In this document: positions 18,769 to 24,871 of the stretch, in pieces
Layout: each line of letters opens with the position of its first letter
How positions within the stretch are numbered: the stretch's first letter is position 1
Assembly (NCBI GenBank): GCA_037200525.1
Contig: JBBCGG010000001.1
Span: forward strand, 4,580,501-4,644,500
From: Methylocella sp.
GTDB lineage: Bacteria > Pseudomonadota > Alphaproteobacteria > Rhizobiales > Beijerinckiaceae
Reading direction: 5' to 3'
DNA: 64,000 nt
Position numbers and translations under genes: made by a program
Notes under the pieces: generated by a model
Seen by the model: only the letters and a program-made list of their open reading frames with translations
Databases searched by the model: none
What the model was told of the DNA's origin: nothing

Positions 18769-19604
18769 GGCCCAGACCCATAAAATGGTTGGCGTGACAG
18801 GCGGATTGTGATTCACAGCTTCCGAAAGGAAGCGACTATGAATCGGGATCAATTCTGGCTGACGGACGCGCAGTTCGCGAAGATCGCGCCGCATCTTCCC
18901 ACGGACACGCGCGGCAAGGCGGGCGTCGATGATCGCCGGGTGGTCAGCGGGATCATTCATGTGCTGAAATCTGGCGGACGCTGGATTGACGCGCCGCTGG
19001 AGTACGGGCCAAAGAAGACTCTCTACAATCGCTACGTTCGCTGGGCTGCTAAGGGCGTTTGGATCGATCTGTTCCACGCGCTTGCGCAAGCAGGCGGGCC
19101 GCCGGCGCAGGTCCTCATCGACTCCTCGGCGGTCAAGGCGCATCGCTCGGCCAGTGGCGGCAAAGGGGGGAGAAGAATCAGGCCATCGGCCGTTCGCGCG
19201 GCGGGCGCACAACCAAAATCCACGCATTGACCGATGCGGACTGCCGCCCGCTGTCTTTCATGCTCACCGGCGGCCAAATCGCCGATTGCTCGGCGGGCGC
19301 GGAGCTTATCGCGCGACTTCCTCCTTGCGAAATCCTCCATGGCGACAAGGGCTACGACGCAAATGCGATCCGTCGGCAGGTCGAGGAGCGCGGAGCTATG
19401 CCGAATATCCCGCCCAAGGCCAATCGCAGGTGGAAGAACTGCTTCTCGCCCTTCCTCTATCGAAACCGCAACGCCATCGAACGCATGTTCTGCCGCCTGA
19501 AAGACTTCAGGCGCGTGGCTACCCGCTACGACCGAAACGCCATAAACTTCCTCGCGACAGTCTGCATCGCCGCTACCGTCAGCTACTGGTTGTGAGTCTG
19601 GACC
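18769..19604 (+). mobile_element. IS5-family element (IS427-like) with CTAG target duplication
   Basis: An 836-base element. Inverted repeats: left GGCCCAGACCCATAA from 18769, right (reverse complement from 19604) GGTCCAGACTCACAA. The target duplication CTAG is at 18765-18768 and 19605-19608. Precise removal restores an open reading frame in the flanking gene, which confirms the boundaries and suggests a fairly recent insertion. Confidence 0.93.
18838..19595 (+). CDS. IS5/IS427-type transposase in two frames
   Basis: The first frame (ATG 18838 to 19230) gives MNRDQFWLTDAQFAKIAPHL, with the first catalytic Asp in VLIDSSAVKAHR. The second (-1) frame, open to 19595, carries the rest (GRTTKIHALTDADCRPLSFM, then GDKGYDANAIR with the second Asp and NAIERMFCRLKDFRRVATRY with the Glu). 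The switch lies at the slippery CAAAGGGGGG at 19161-19170, typical for IS427-group programmed frameshifting. The complete protein of about 250 residues has all DDE residues, so it may be active. Confidence 0.88.
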
Positions 19605-20344
19605 CTAGAACGTCCTCTCCTGACACCGACAATGGTGCCTCTTCGAAGAGAAAATACTTTGCGACTTGGCCTTGATACCAGGCGCGTTGCAGTTCCGGAT
19701 TTCCATGGTTGAAGCGCAAGCTCGCGCGCGACCTATCCGGCACGACCGGCATATTGATGAGCTTGTCCGTCTTTTCCAATCTGTAGCCGGCCTGCAGCAA
19801 GGAAGCTGCGTCCGTTATTGTATTGGGCACATAATCTTTTGAGACCCATACTTTCCAAACCTGCCGGAAATCATTATAGCCCTTCTCGCCCGGCGCCGTG
19901 TCAACAATATTGAGCTGACCCGCCACGCGCTTTTCCTCTCCCTCGCGGAACAAGATGTAGACTGGCGCCGGTTGGGTGCTCTGCACGTCCAGGTGATAGT
20001 AGAGCACCGGCTCTCCCGTGGGCGATAACCCCAGCGTGTTGAACGGTTGAACGTTGAAGTCGATTGGCTCATTCGCACCAGGAAGACCTTTGACCGTCGA
20101 ACGCTGCAAAAGGGTGCCTGCCTTGTCGCTGAAACGATCCACCGACGCTATCGGCGCGCGATCTGGATCCTTAGGCTCCGATGCGGCTTGCGCAGACCCA
20201 CTAATTACCGTTGACCAGGCAACGGCGATCAAGAATGCAATGCGGATATTCATGAGCGGTCTCCAGATTTAAGTCTATCGAACTGAGCGGCGTAATTTAG
20301 GGAGACGTGATGAGCTTGCCGATGTCAGACGCCGGCTATCGAAT

Positions 20345-20839
20345 TCAATTGCCTTTTATCTCCAGCGCCGCATGCGTCAGATCCTGCTTCAGCAGGTAGA
20401 ACGAAGCGGCGAGGAAAAGGATATCCTTCACCAGGAAGGCCACCAGCAGATTCATGGCTGGAAAGCCGCCCGCCTCTGCCGCCCACGCATTGGGAAGGAA
20501 CGGAATGATGGTGACTGTGCCGAGAAAGGTGACGCTCGAGCCGAGCGCCCCCAGGATTCCGAGCCTACGGTTCCAGAAGCCCAGGAAGATTAGCGTACCA
20601 AATAGCCATTCCGTAGCGCCGAGGAAAAAACCGGCGCCGCGAACGCCGAAGGCCGGGATCAGCCAGAAAACCAGCGGGCTGTGGCTGATGAACGGGGTGA
20701 TCTGATGCGCTTCAAAGCTAAACCACTTCTGATAGCCGAATATAAGAAATGAAAAAACCATCGCGGCGCGAATAATGCGATAGTCCAGATCGCTCTTGAA
20801 CAGGCCAAGCTTGGACAAATAAAAAATAAGCGAGTTCAA
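20345..20839 (-). CDS. DUF417 (YkgB/RclC-like) inner-membrane protein
   Basis: A 164-residue protein with four hydrophobic segments (about residues 25-42, 57-100, 102-118 and 130-152). The core FLIFGYQKWFSFEAHQITPF, followed by ISHSPLVFW, and the later GATEWLFGTLIFLG segment are typical of DUF417. The start is a TTG at 20839 with an excellent AAGGAG ribosome-binding site seven bases upstream; no ATG fits as well. E. coli RclC of this family belongs to the reactive-chlorine response, and other members accompany electrophile or oxidative stress genes. It lies 20 bases downstream of a twin-arginine mini-protein gene and upstream of the IS-split secreted protein gene. A second DUF417 copy is at 24178. 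Confidence 0.83.
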   Translation of the reverse strand: MNSLIFYLSKLGLFKSDLDYRIIRAAMVFSFLIFGYQKWFSFEAHQITPFISHSPLVFWLIPAFGVRGAGFFLGATEWLFGTLIFLGFWNRRLGILGALGSSVTFLGTVTIIPFLPNAWAAEAGGFPAMNLLVAFLVKDILFLAASFYLLKQDLTHAALEIKGN

Positions 20840-20859
20840 GATGTTTCTCCTTCTCGTTC

Positions 20860-21021
20860 CTACGCGCCGCCGTCGAATAGTCGCCGCAGCGAGGCCGGAC
20901 AAGTCGGCGCCCGCTCCAGATCTTCGTCATGGATTGCAGCAACTGCCGCATTCACCGCTCCAGCCGCTGCGCCGCCCACGAGAAAGGATCGGCGGCCAAC
21001 TCTGAAAGTTTCTTCGCTCAC
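20860..21021 (-). CDS. 53-residue twin-arginine signal mini-protein
   Basis: A small GTG-initiated frame reads VSEETFRVGRRSFLVGGAAA, then GAVNAAVAAIHDE and a polar tail ending LRRLFDGGA. The GRRSFLVGG sequence followed by a small hydrophobic stretch is a good twin-arginine (Tat) signal. A GAAGG-type ribosome-binding site precedes the GTG, and an in-frame TAG lies just upstream, fixing the start. The stop is 20 bases before the DUF417 gene, so the two look co-transcribed. It may be a short Tat-exported protein, or the remaining N-terminus of a Tat-exported enzyme whose body was lost. No homolog is recognised. Confidence 0.55.
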   Translation of the reverse strand: MSEETFRVGRRSFLVGGAAAGAVNAAVAAIHDEDLERAPTCPASLRRLFDGGA

Positions 21022-21358
21022 GCCCTACCTTCGCAAGCAGGCGCTCAAGAGATCATCCTACTGGACTTTCAGCCATAGCAACCAAGTCTTGCCGCCATCC
21101 ATCCGCGACAGGAGCGATTTGGTACTCGCCCCCGGAACTGGCCACAAGAAGGCACTTTTCTCTCAATTACTTACTATTTGATAAGTATGAGGCTACGTTC
21201 CTTTGTAGTAAGGCTCTCGCTGCAAAGCTGCATGCTGTCGTCGGACGCCTCGAGACGGGCGGCCACGTCAGTATCCGCGTCCCGCCGATGCGTATAGACA
21301 CGACATCGCAAGTGAATTTAACAGACTTCAGTTGTTTTATCTCTGCAGCAGCGACTCC
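21022..21358. other. divergent promoter region between the DUF417 operon and the small secreted gene array
   Basis: No gene is supported. The palindrome at 21168-21187 lies here. Bases around 21240-21300 contain a degenerate stretch (CAGTATCCGC...CCGATGCG) that resembles 22760-22795, where the same position upstream of the fourth array gene reads as the end of a short frame (ACRDAIRQYPHLSDADI then stop). The two stretches appear to be copies of one decayed ancestral sequence. Confidence 0.4.
21168..21187. promoter_or_regulatory. palindrome upstream of the Tat/DUF417 operon, candidate operator
   Basis: TACTTACTATTTGATAAGTA has perfect six-base arms (TACTTA/TAAGTA) around an eight-base AT-rich centre. 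It is 146 bases upstream of the GTG of the minus-strand operon and 333 bases upstream of the first small secreted gene on the other strand. Its shape resembles sites of HxlR-type electrophile/quinone sensors (TTAC-type half sites). That assignment is inference, and no HxlR gene is present in the window. Confidence 0.4.
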
Positions 21359-21519
21359 GCATTGCAGCGATATGCGCTTACCTCCTAGTCAGTTACTGAC
21401 TATATTGTAAGCAAAGAGCCTAAATATTTCTCACAAATTTGGAACCGAGTTGTGACAGGCGCCGTTTACTAGCTGAACGCGCGCTTTACAGGCCGCCGAC
21501 ATTTTCGGGAGTTGAAACT
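21359..21519 (+). repeat. duplicated promoter segment, copy 1
   Basis: This segment before the first small secreted gene is related to 22836-22993 before the fourth. Both begin with GCATTGCAGCGATATGC, carry an inverted repeat with a TAGT...ACTA core, then ATTGTAAG, CCTAAATA and a GGGAGTT ribosome-binding region just before the ATG. Conservation across about 160 bases indicates that the gene was duplicated with its control region. Confidence 0.7.
21386..21402. promoter_or_regulatory. perfect palindrome upstream of small secreted protein 1
   Basis: TAGTCAGTTACTGACTA has perfect seven-base arms (TAGTCAG/CTGACTA) around TTA, 117 bases before the ATG. The equivalent spot before the fourth paralog (22861-22881) keeps the outer arms (TTTAGT/ACTAAA). 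Position and conservation suggest an operator or activator site. Confidence 0.5.
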
Positions 21520-21765
21520 ATGAACATCTTCAAGCTATTAGCCGTCACCGCGATCGTTGCAGGCTCCACGGGTTTTGTTGAGGCGAAGCAGGCTCGCTCG
21601 CATTTTTATGATCGGCAGCCTGCACAAGAAGAAGGCATCACCACGGGCCGCTCTGTCGGCGTCGAGACTCAGAATCTACCGCCTGTCGGAGTCCAGCAGT
21701 TGCCCCCAGCGCGCGGATCGTTTGAACCGCTGCCGCCAGCGCGTGGTCCCTACGAGGTCTATTGA
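21520..21765 (+). CDS. small secreted protein, array paralog 1
   Basis: An 81-residue protein: signal peptide MNIFKLLAVTAIVAGSTG with predicted cleavage after VEA, then KQARSHFYDRQPAQEEG, a central RSVGVETQ, and a C-terminus with two copies of a PPARG motif (QQLPPARGSFEPLPPARGPYEVY). The ATG at 21520 follows GGGAGTTGAAACT. Three further paralogs follow on the same strand. The mature part is only about 60 residues, polar, with no cysteine and no known domain. The family is unknown to me. The conserved C-terminal ARGPFEIY-type tail could be a recognition or processing signal; that is speculation. Confidence 0.72.
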   Translation: MNIFKLLAVTAIVAGSTGFVEAKQARSHFYDRQPAQEEGITTGRSVGVETQNLPPVGVQQLPPARGSFEPLPPARGPYEVY

Positions 21766-21794
21766 TATCGCGACAAGCTGCTAAGCGGCGATTT

Positions 21795-21827
21795 AAGGGG
21801 CGGAAAAAGCAATCCCGCCTCTTCCTT
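21795..21827 (+). terminator. stem-loop after paralog 1
   Basis: GGGGCGG (about 21797-21803) can pair with CCGCCTC (about 21815-21821). It is followed by CTTCCTTTGG rather than a T run. Equivalent stem-loops follow paralogs 3 and 4, so it is probably a transcript 3' end or stability element. Confidence 0.45.
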
Positions 21828-21902
21828 TGGCGAAACCGTTCATCACACGACAGATCGACGCAGCGATCACTCCAGGCCATCTGACATTAAGGAGTTAAAA
21901 TC

Positions 21903-22118
21903 ATGAACATCTTCAAGCTGTCGTTTGCCGCCGCCATCGTTGCCGGCTCCGCAAATTTCGCAGAAGCAAAGCAGGCGAGCTTATATTCATACGATCAGCA
22001 GTATGCGCAGGAAGAAAGCATTGTTTTGAGCCGCTCGGTCGGCGGCGGGATTCAGAATACATCGCATAGCGCAGTCGAGCGGCTGCGCCCGGCGCGCGGC
22101 CCCTTCGAGATCTATTGA
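21903..22118 (+). CDS. small secreted protein, array paralog 2
   Basis: A 71-residue paralog: signal peptide MNIFKLSFAAAIVAGSANF, cleavage after AEA, then KQASLYSYDQQYAQEES, a central SRSVGGGIQN, and the tail RPARGPFEIY. The ATG at 21903 has an AGGAG ribosome-binding site. It lies 137 bases after paralog 1, so it may be on the same transcript or have its own promoter. No cysteines and no known domain. The strong conservation of EAKQA, AQEE, RSVG and ARGPFEIY between copies shows selection on both ends of the mature peptide. Confidence 0.72.
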   Translation: MNIFKLSFAAAIVAGSANFAEAKQASLYSYDQQYAQEESIVLSRSVGGGIQNTSHSAVERLRPARGPFEIY

Positions 22119-22276
22119 GATCGCGACAACTATTCGACGACTGCCACGCAGCAACGCTTCTGCTGACGCCCTTTAGGGCCAAATTTTCCTCAACGCCGGA
22201 CGTCAGCGCCAACCGTGACTTCAAACCACGGATGCCGATGGCCGCGCAAATTACAAATTCGATCGGAGTTTTAGCC

Positions 22277-22498
22277 ATGAAAATCGTCACATTGTCATTC
22301 GCGGCGGCAGTCACCGTCACATCCTTCGGAATTGCCGAAGCCAACCAGCTTCGGCCCGATCATTCAGCCGCAGGCGCCTGGGCGCAGGGTAATGTTGGTG
22401 GGGGGCGTTCGGTCGGCGTTATTGGGCAGGGAAGTCTATACGACATGGACCGGCCTCGCTCTTTTGGCCCGGCGCGCGGCCCCTTCGAGATCTATTAA
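22277..22498 (+). CDS. small secreted protein, array paralog 3
   Basis: A 73-residue paralog from the ATG at 22277 (the frame is open upstream, but only this start gives a signal peptide). The signal MKIVTLSFAAAVTVTSFGI ends in AEA, followed by NQLRPDHSAAGAWAQGN, GGGRSVGV and the tail GPARGPFEIY. It is the most divergent in the N-terminal mature half but keeps RSVG and the tail exactly. A stem-loop follows at 22533-22557. Function unknown. Confidence 0.7.
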   Translation: MKIVTLSFAAAVTVTSFGIAEANQLRPDHSAAGAWAQGNVGGGRSVGVIGQGSLYDMDRPRSFGPARGPFEIY

Positions 22499-22532
22499 GT
22501 CTCGAAAGCGCTGACTGCAATTACCGAATTGG

Positions 22533-22557
22533 AGGGGCGGGAGCGATTCCGTCCCTT
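22533..22557 (+). terminator. stem-loop after paralog 3
   Basis: AGGGGCGGGA pairs imperfectly with TTCCGTCCCT around the loop GCGA; nearly the same stem-loop is found at 23305-23336 after paralog 4. It has no long T run, so it could be a weak terminator or a 3'-end stabiliser. Confidence 0.5.
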
Positions 22558-22835
22558 TCGCATGCGACCATGGCGGAAGCGGGTCTCCCCCGCGGCGGTC
22601 TGCTCCGCCATGGCAAGGCGAAGGCTCTAGCCGACAGGGTGCTTCGAACGGTCGAAGACGGGCAGATACCCCAGCCGGGAAGACGGCTTTTCGGTCAGTT
22701 CTGCGGATTCGCCTCGATGTCGCCGGACGCATCGAGGCGTGCCGCGACGCCATCCGGCAGTATCCGCATCTCTCCGATGCGGATATATAGAACCTCGCGA
22801 GTGCATTAAACAAATTTCCCTACAACTGCGGCTCT
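22558..22835. other. decayed spacer between array paralogs 3 and 4
   Basis: A perfect ten-base inverted repeat CCATGGCGGA/TCCGCCATGG lies at 22568-22577 and 22604-22613. Downstream, a plus-strand frame ending at about 22791 reads FRSVLRIRLDVAGRIEACRD, then AIRQYPHLSDADI and stop. This resembles the end of a small antitoxin-like (DUF433-type) or other helical protein, but it has no credible start. A related scrap is seen upstream of paralog 1. I treat it as a gene remnant carried along with the duplication. Confidence 0.35.
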
Positions 22836-22993
22836 GCATTGCAGCGATATGCTCTTACCATTTAGTACGTTAATGACTAAATTGTAAGTAAATAACCTAA
22901 ATAGTTCTAAAAATTTTGGAACTTAGTAGTATATATCGCAGTTTATTGGCCGAACTGGCGATCCAATACTCGTCATTTTTGGGAGTTAAAACT
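22836..22993 (+). repeat. duplicated promoter segment, copy 2
   Basis: Counterpart of 21359-21519. It begins with GCATTGCAGCGATATGC at 22836-22852 and contains the imperfect palindrome TTTAGT...ACTAAA at 22861-22881, then ATTGTAAGTAAATAACC and GGGAGTTAAAACT before the ATG of paralog 4. The shared elements mark it as a promoter copy. Confidence 0.7.
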
Positions 22994-23209
22994 ATGAACG
23001 TCCTCAGGCTGTTAATCGTCGCCACGATTGTCGCAGGCTCCACGGGTTTTGCTGAGGCGAAACAGGCTCGTTCGCATTTTTATGATCAGCGGCCTGCGCA
23101 AGAAGAAGGCCTCACCACAGGCCGCTCGGTCGGCGGCGAGAGTCCAGCTTCCAGCGAGAACGACTGGTTCACCACCATCATCCAGGAAAACCAGGGATAT
23201 TCGAAGTGA
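22994..23209 (+). CDS. small secreted protein, array paralog 4 with altered C-terminus
   Basis: A 71-residue paralog most like copy 1: signal MNVLRLLIVATIVAGSTG, cleavage after AEA, then KQARSHFYDQRPAQEEG and TTGRSVGG. After this the sequence departs: ESPASSENDWFTTIIQENQG replaces the PARGPFEIY tail. The loss of the otherwise invariant tail in the copy with the best conserved N-terminus suggests either new specificity or decay. The ATG follows GGGAGTTAAAACT. A strong stem-loop follows at 23305. Confidence 0.7.
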   Translation: MNVLRLLIVATIVAGSTGFAEAKQARSHFYDQRPAQEEGLTTGRSVGGESPASSENDWFTTIIQENQGYSK

Positions 23210-23304
23210 GCGAGCGGCAGTCGGATATTTCTAAAGGCCGCATCTGTGCATTGCAAACCGAGCGCACGGATGTTTGCGGTCTGCGATTGCCGAGTTTGGA
23301 GTTT

Positions 23305-23336
23305 CGAAAGGGGCGGAAGCGATTCCGTCCCTTTCG
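23305..23336 (+). terminator. strong stem-loop after paralog 4
   Basis: CGAAAGGGGCGGAA pairs with TTCCGTCCCTTTCG (one mismatch in 14) around the tetraloop GCGA. It is followed by CATGCC, not a T run. This is the best-formed of the array stem-loops. Confidence 0.55.
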
Positions 23337-23445
23337 CATGCCACATGTTAGTTGAGCGATGATCACCTCTTTTTGACCAAGTCGCCGGCGGAACTGGTCC
23401 ATCCAAACTGGAGTTGGCTCGCCGTAATCAACACCAGGAGGACTC

Positions 23446-23832
23446 ATGAAAAGACTTGGCATATTTGCTAGCGCCATTGCGCTTAGCGTGGCGGTGATTT
23501 GTAGCGGTCCGGCCTTCGCAGCGGGAGGCGGCCGAGGCGCAGGCAGTGGGGCCGGAGGCGCCGCCGGAGCCGGCGCTGTGGGTCATGGCGCAGGCGGAGT
23601 CGGATCCGGCGCGGGTGGCGCGGGTCTTGGCGCCGGCGGTGCAGGCCTTGGCGGCACCGGCATTGGCGGAAACGGCGCAGGCGCAGGCGGCCTAGGCGAA
23701 GGCCGGTCGAGCACTGGACCGGGCGAAGGCGATCTTGGGACGCTAGGCGGTTCTGGCGTGGGTGGAGCCGGCGTCGGAGGCCCAGGCGCCGTTGACGGGA
23801 TGCCTAGTTCGGGCGTTAACGGCCGTCCATAG
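23446..23832 (+). CDS. secreted glycine-rich protein
   Basis: A 128-residue protein with signal peptide MKRLGIFASAIALSVAVICS and cleavage after AFA. The mature part is about half glycine, built of irregular GAGG/GLGG/GSGAGG repeats with Ala and Val, and ends GMPSSGVNGRP. It lacks the Ca-binding nonapeptide of RTX proteins and has no cysteine. An AGGAGG ribosome-binding site precedes the ATG. It may be a structural envelope or matrix protein; the family cannot be named because low-complexity glycine-rich proteins are hard to classify. Same strand and region as the small secreted paralogs; a terminator follows. Confidence 0.75.
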   Translation: MKRLGIFASAIALSVAVICSGPAFAAGGGRGAGSGAGGAAGAGAVGHGAGGVGSGAGGAGLGAGGAGLGGTGIGGNGAGAGGLGEGRSSTGPGEGDLGTLGGSGVGGAGVGGPGAVDGMPSSGVNGRP

Positions 23833-23858
23833 GACCACAGCCCATTAAAGAATTTATG

Positions 23859-23881
23859 GTGCTGGCGTTAGAGCCAGCGCC
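23859..23881 (+). terminator. stem-loop after the glycine-rich protein gene
   Basis: GGTGCTGGC pairs with GCCAGCGCC around GTTAGA, followed by ATTTAC. Its position 27 bases after the stop suits an intrinsic terminator, although the T tract is short. The rest of the spacer up to 24177 (about 300 bases) shows no gene I can support. Confidence 0.55.
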
Positions 23882-24177
23882 ATTTACGAGGCGCTTCCGA
23901 TATTCATCTCGCTGGCGAGTTCGACGTCGGTCTTTGATACTCTCGCTCATGGATGGTGCACGCGCGATCGCTTCCTGCAGGGCCCATCATTGGTCTCGAA
24001 CCGACGCTGGATATCGGCCGCATTGAGCAACCTGATGCGACCGTCTTTCACTTCAAATTTCCGCGTAGATCGCGAAGCAGATTTGCCAGAGGCGAGAAGC
24101 CACCCGCGTTTGTAACAAAATCGCCAATCAGACCGAAGAGGAGAAAGCGTAGGTCAAAAAAAGGGAGACGCTCCAGG

Positions 24178-24660
24178 ATGTCGGTATATTTCAAGATTGC
24201 GGAACGTGGCGCTGGGTCCTATCGGATGCTGGCGATTTTGCGCTGGGTCATGGTCTTGACCTTCCTATCCTTTGGCGTCCAAAAGTTTACGCCGCAGTCA
24301 GCCGAAGGCATTGTGCAATACATTAGCAACAGCCCTTTTGTTTGGTGGCTCTCCATCTTCGGCGTGAGAGGCGAAGCCTACCTCCTCGGCGTTGTCGAAC
24401 TTAGCACGGCTGTTCTGTTCGCGGCAGGCGCGTTCAGCCCGTTGATATCGGCGCTTGGGTCGCTCATGGGCGTAGCGACATTCCTTATTACCTGGTCGTT
24501 CTTCTTCACAACGCCTGGCGTCGTGCATTGGAGTCTCTCGACCGATCCGATCGCGTGGAATTTGACGGGCGAATTCCTGTTCAAGGACATCGTGCTGCTC
24601 AGCGTCTGCCTCGTGCTGTTCTTGGCTTCGCTGTCTCGGAATGTCCAACAAAAGTCATGA
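24178..24660 (+). CDS. second DUF417 (YkgB/RclC-like) inner-membrane protein
   Basis: A 160-residue DUF417 protein. ATG at 24178 follows a GGGAGA ribosome-binding site; the upstream open frame is basic and unlike the family. Membrane segments lie near residues 18-35, 50-93, 96-115 and 126-150. Family-typical motifs: FLSFGVQKFTPQSAEGIVQY, ISNSPFVWWLSIFGVRGEAY and the C-terminal GEFLFKDIVLLSVCLVLFLA. It is a diverged paralog of the copy at 20345; the two flank the secreted-protein array in opposite orientations. Expected to be an envelope stress-related membrane protein; mechanism unknown. Confidence 0.82.
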   Translation: MSVYFKIAERGAGSYRMLAILRWVMVLTFLSFGVQKFTPQSAEGIVQYISNSPFVWWLSIFGVRGEAYLLGVVELSTAVLFAAGAFSPLISALGSLMGVATFLITWSFFFTTPGVVHWSLSTDPIAWNLTGEFLFKDIVLLSVCLVLFLASLSRNVQQKS

Positions 24661-24721
24661 ACCATTTCGGCGGCGAAACGCCATTGTCGTTTGATGATCG
24701 TCCAGGACATGCGTCGGCACA

Positions 24722-24867
24722 TTACATTGTCGGCGGCAGGAGGATGCCCCGCACCGTCCGCGCGTCGCGCCAAATGCGAATAAGCGCGCCATGCGGAAGT
24801 CCCTGCACATCGAGTTTCGATTGTAACCATTCAATCGCTCGCCAAACAACTCTGTTGCTTAATAGCC
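24722..24867 (-). pseudogene. C-terminal gene fragment cut by IS5 copy 2
   Basis: On the minus strand a frame coming out of the IS reads SNRVVWRAIEWLQSKLDVQG, then LPHGALIRIWRDARTVRGIL and ends LPPTM. It looks like real protein sequence, with balanced hydrophobic and charged residues, but has no start on this side. Across the IS and its CTAG duplication the same frame continues only a few codons before a stop. It is probably the remaining 3' end of an unidentified gene. Confidence 0.3.
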
Positions 24868-24871
24868 CTAG

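Larger units (their letters stand above)
18499..20253 (-). pseudogene. secreted protein gene of unknown function, split by an IS5 element
   Basis: The 5' part (20253 to about 19605) starts with a signal peptide (MNIRIAFLIAVAWSTVISGS, cleavage after AQA). The 3' part (18764 to 18499) lies on the other side of an IS. Deleting the IS and one CTAG copy joins GEDVL to VSPIYDGFTVNPGDPN in frame and gives a 304-residue protein (915 bases). I do not recognise the family. It contains aromatic- and proline-rich blocks and no membrane helix after the signal. It lies 91 bases downstream of a DUF417 gene on the same strand and may have been the third gene of that operon. The insertion should abolish the product. 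Confidence 0.85.

Noticed and set aside
22568-22613. Ten-base inverted repeat as an IS end or attachment site
   Set aside because: Both arms lie 26 bases apart with no element between them and no matching second copy; more likely a stem-loop.
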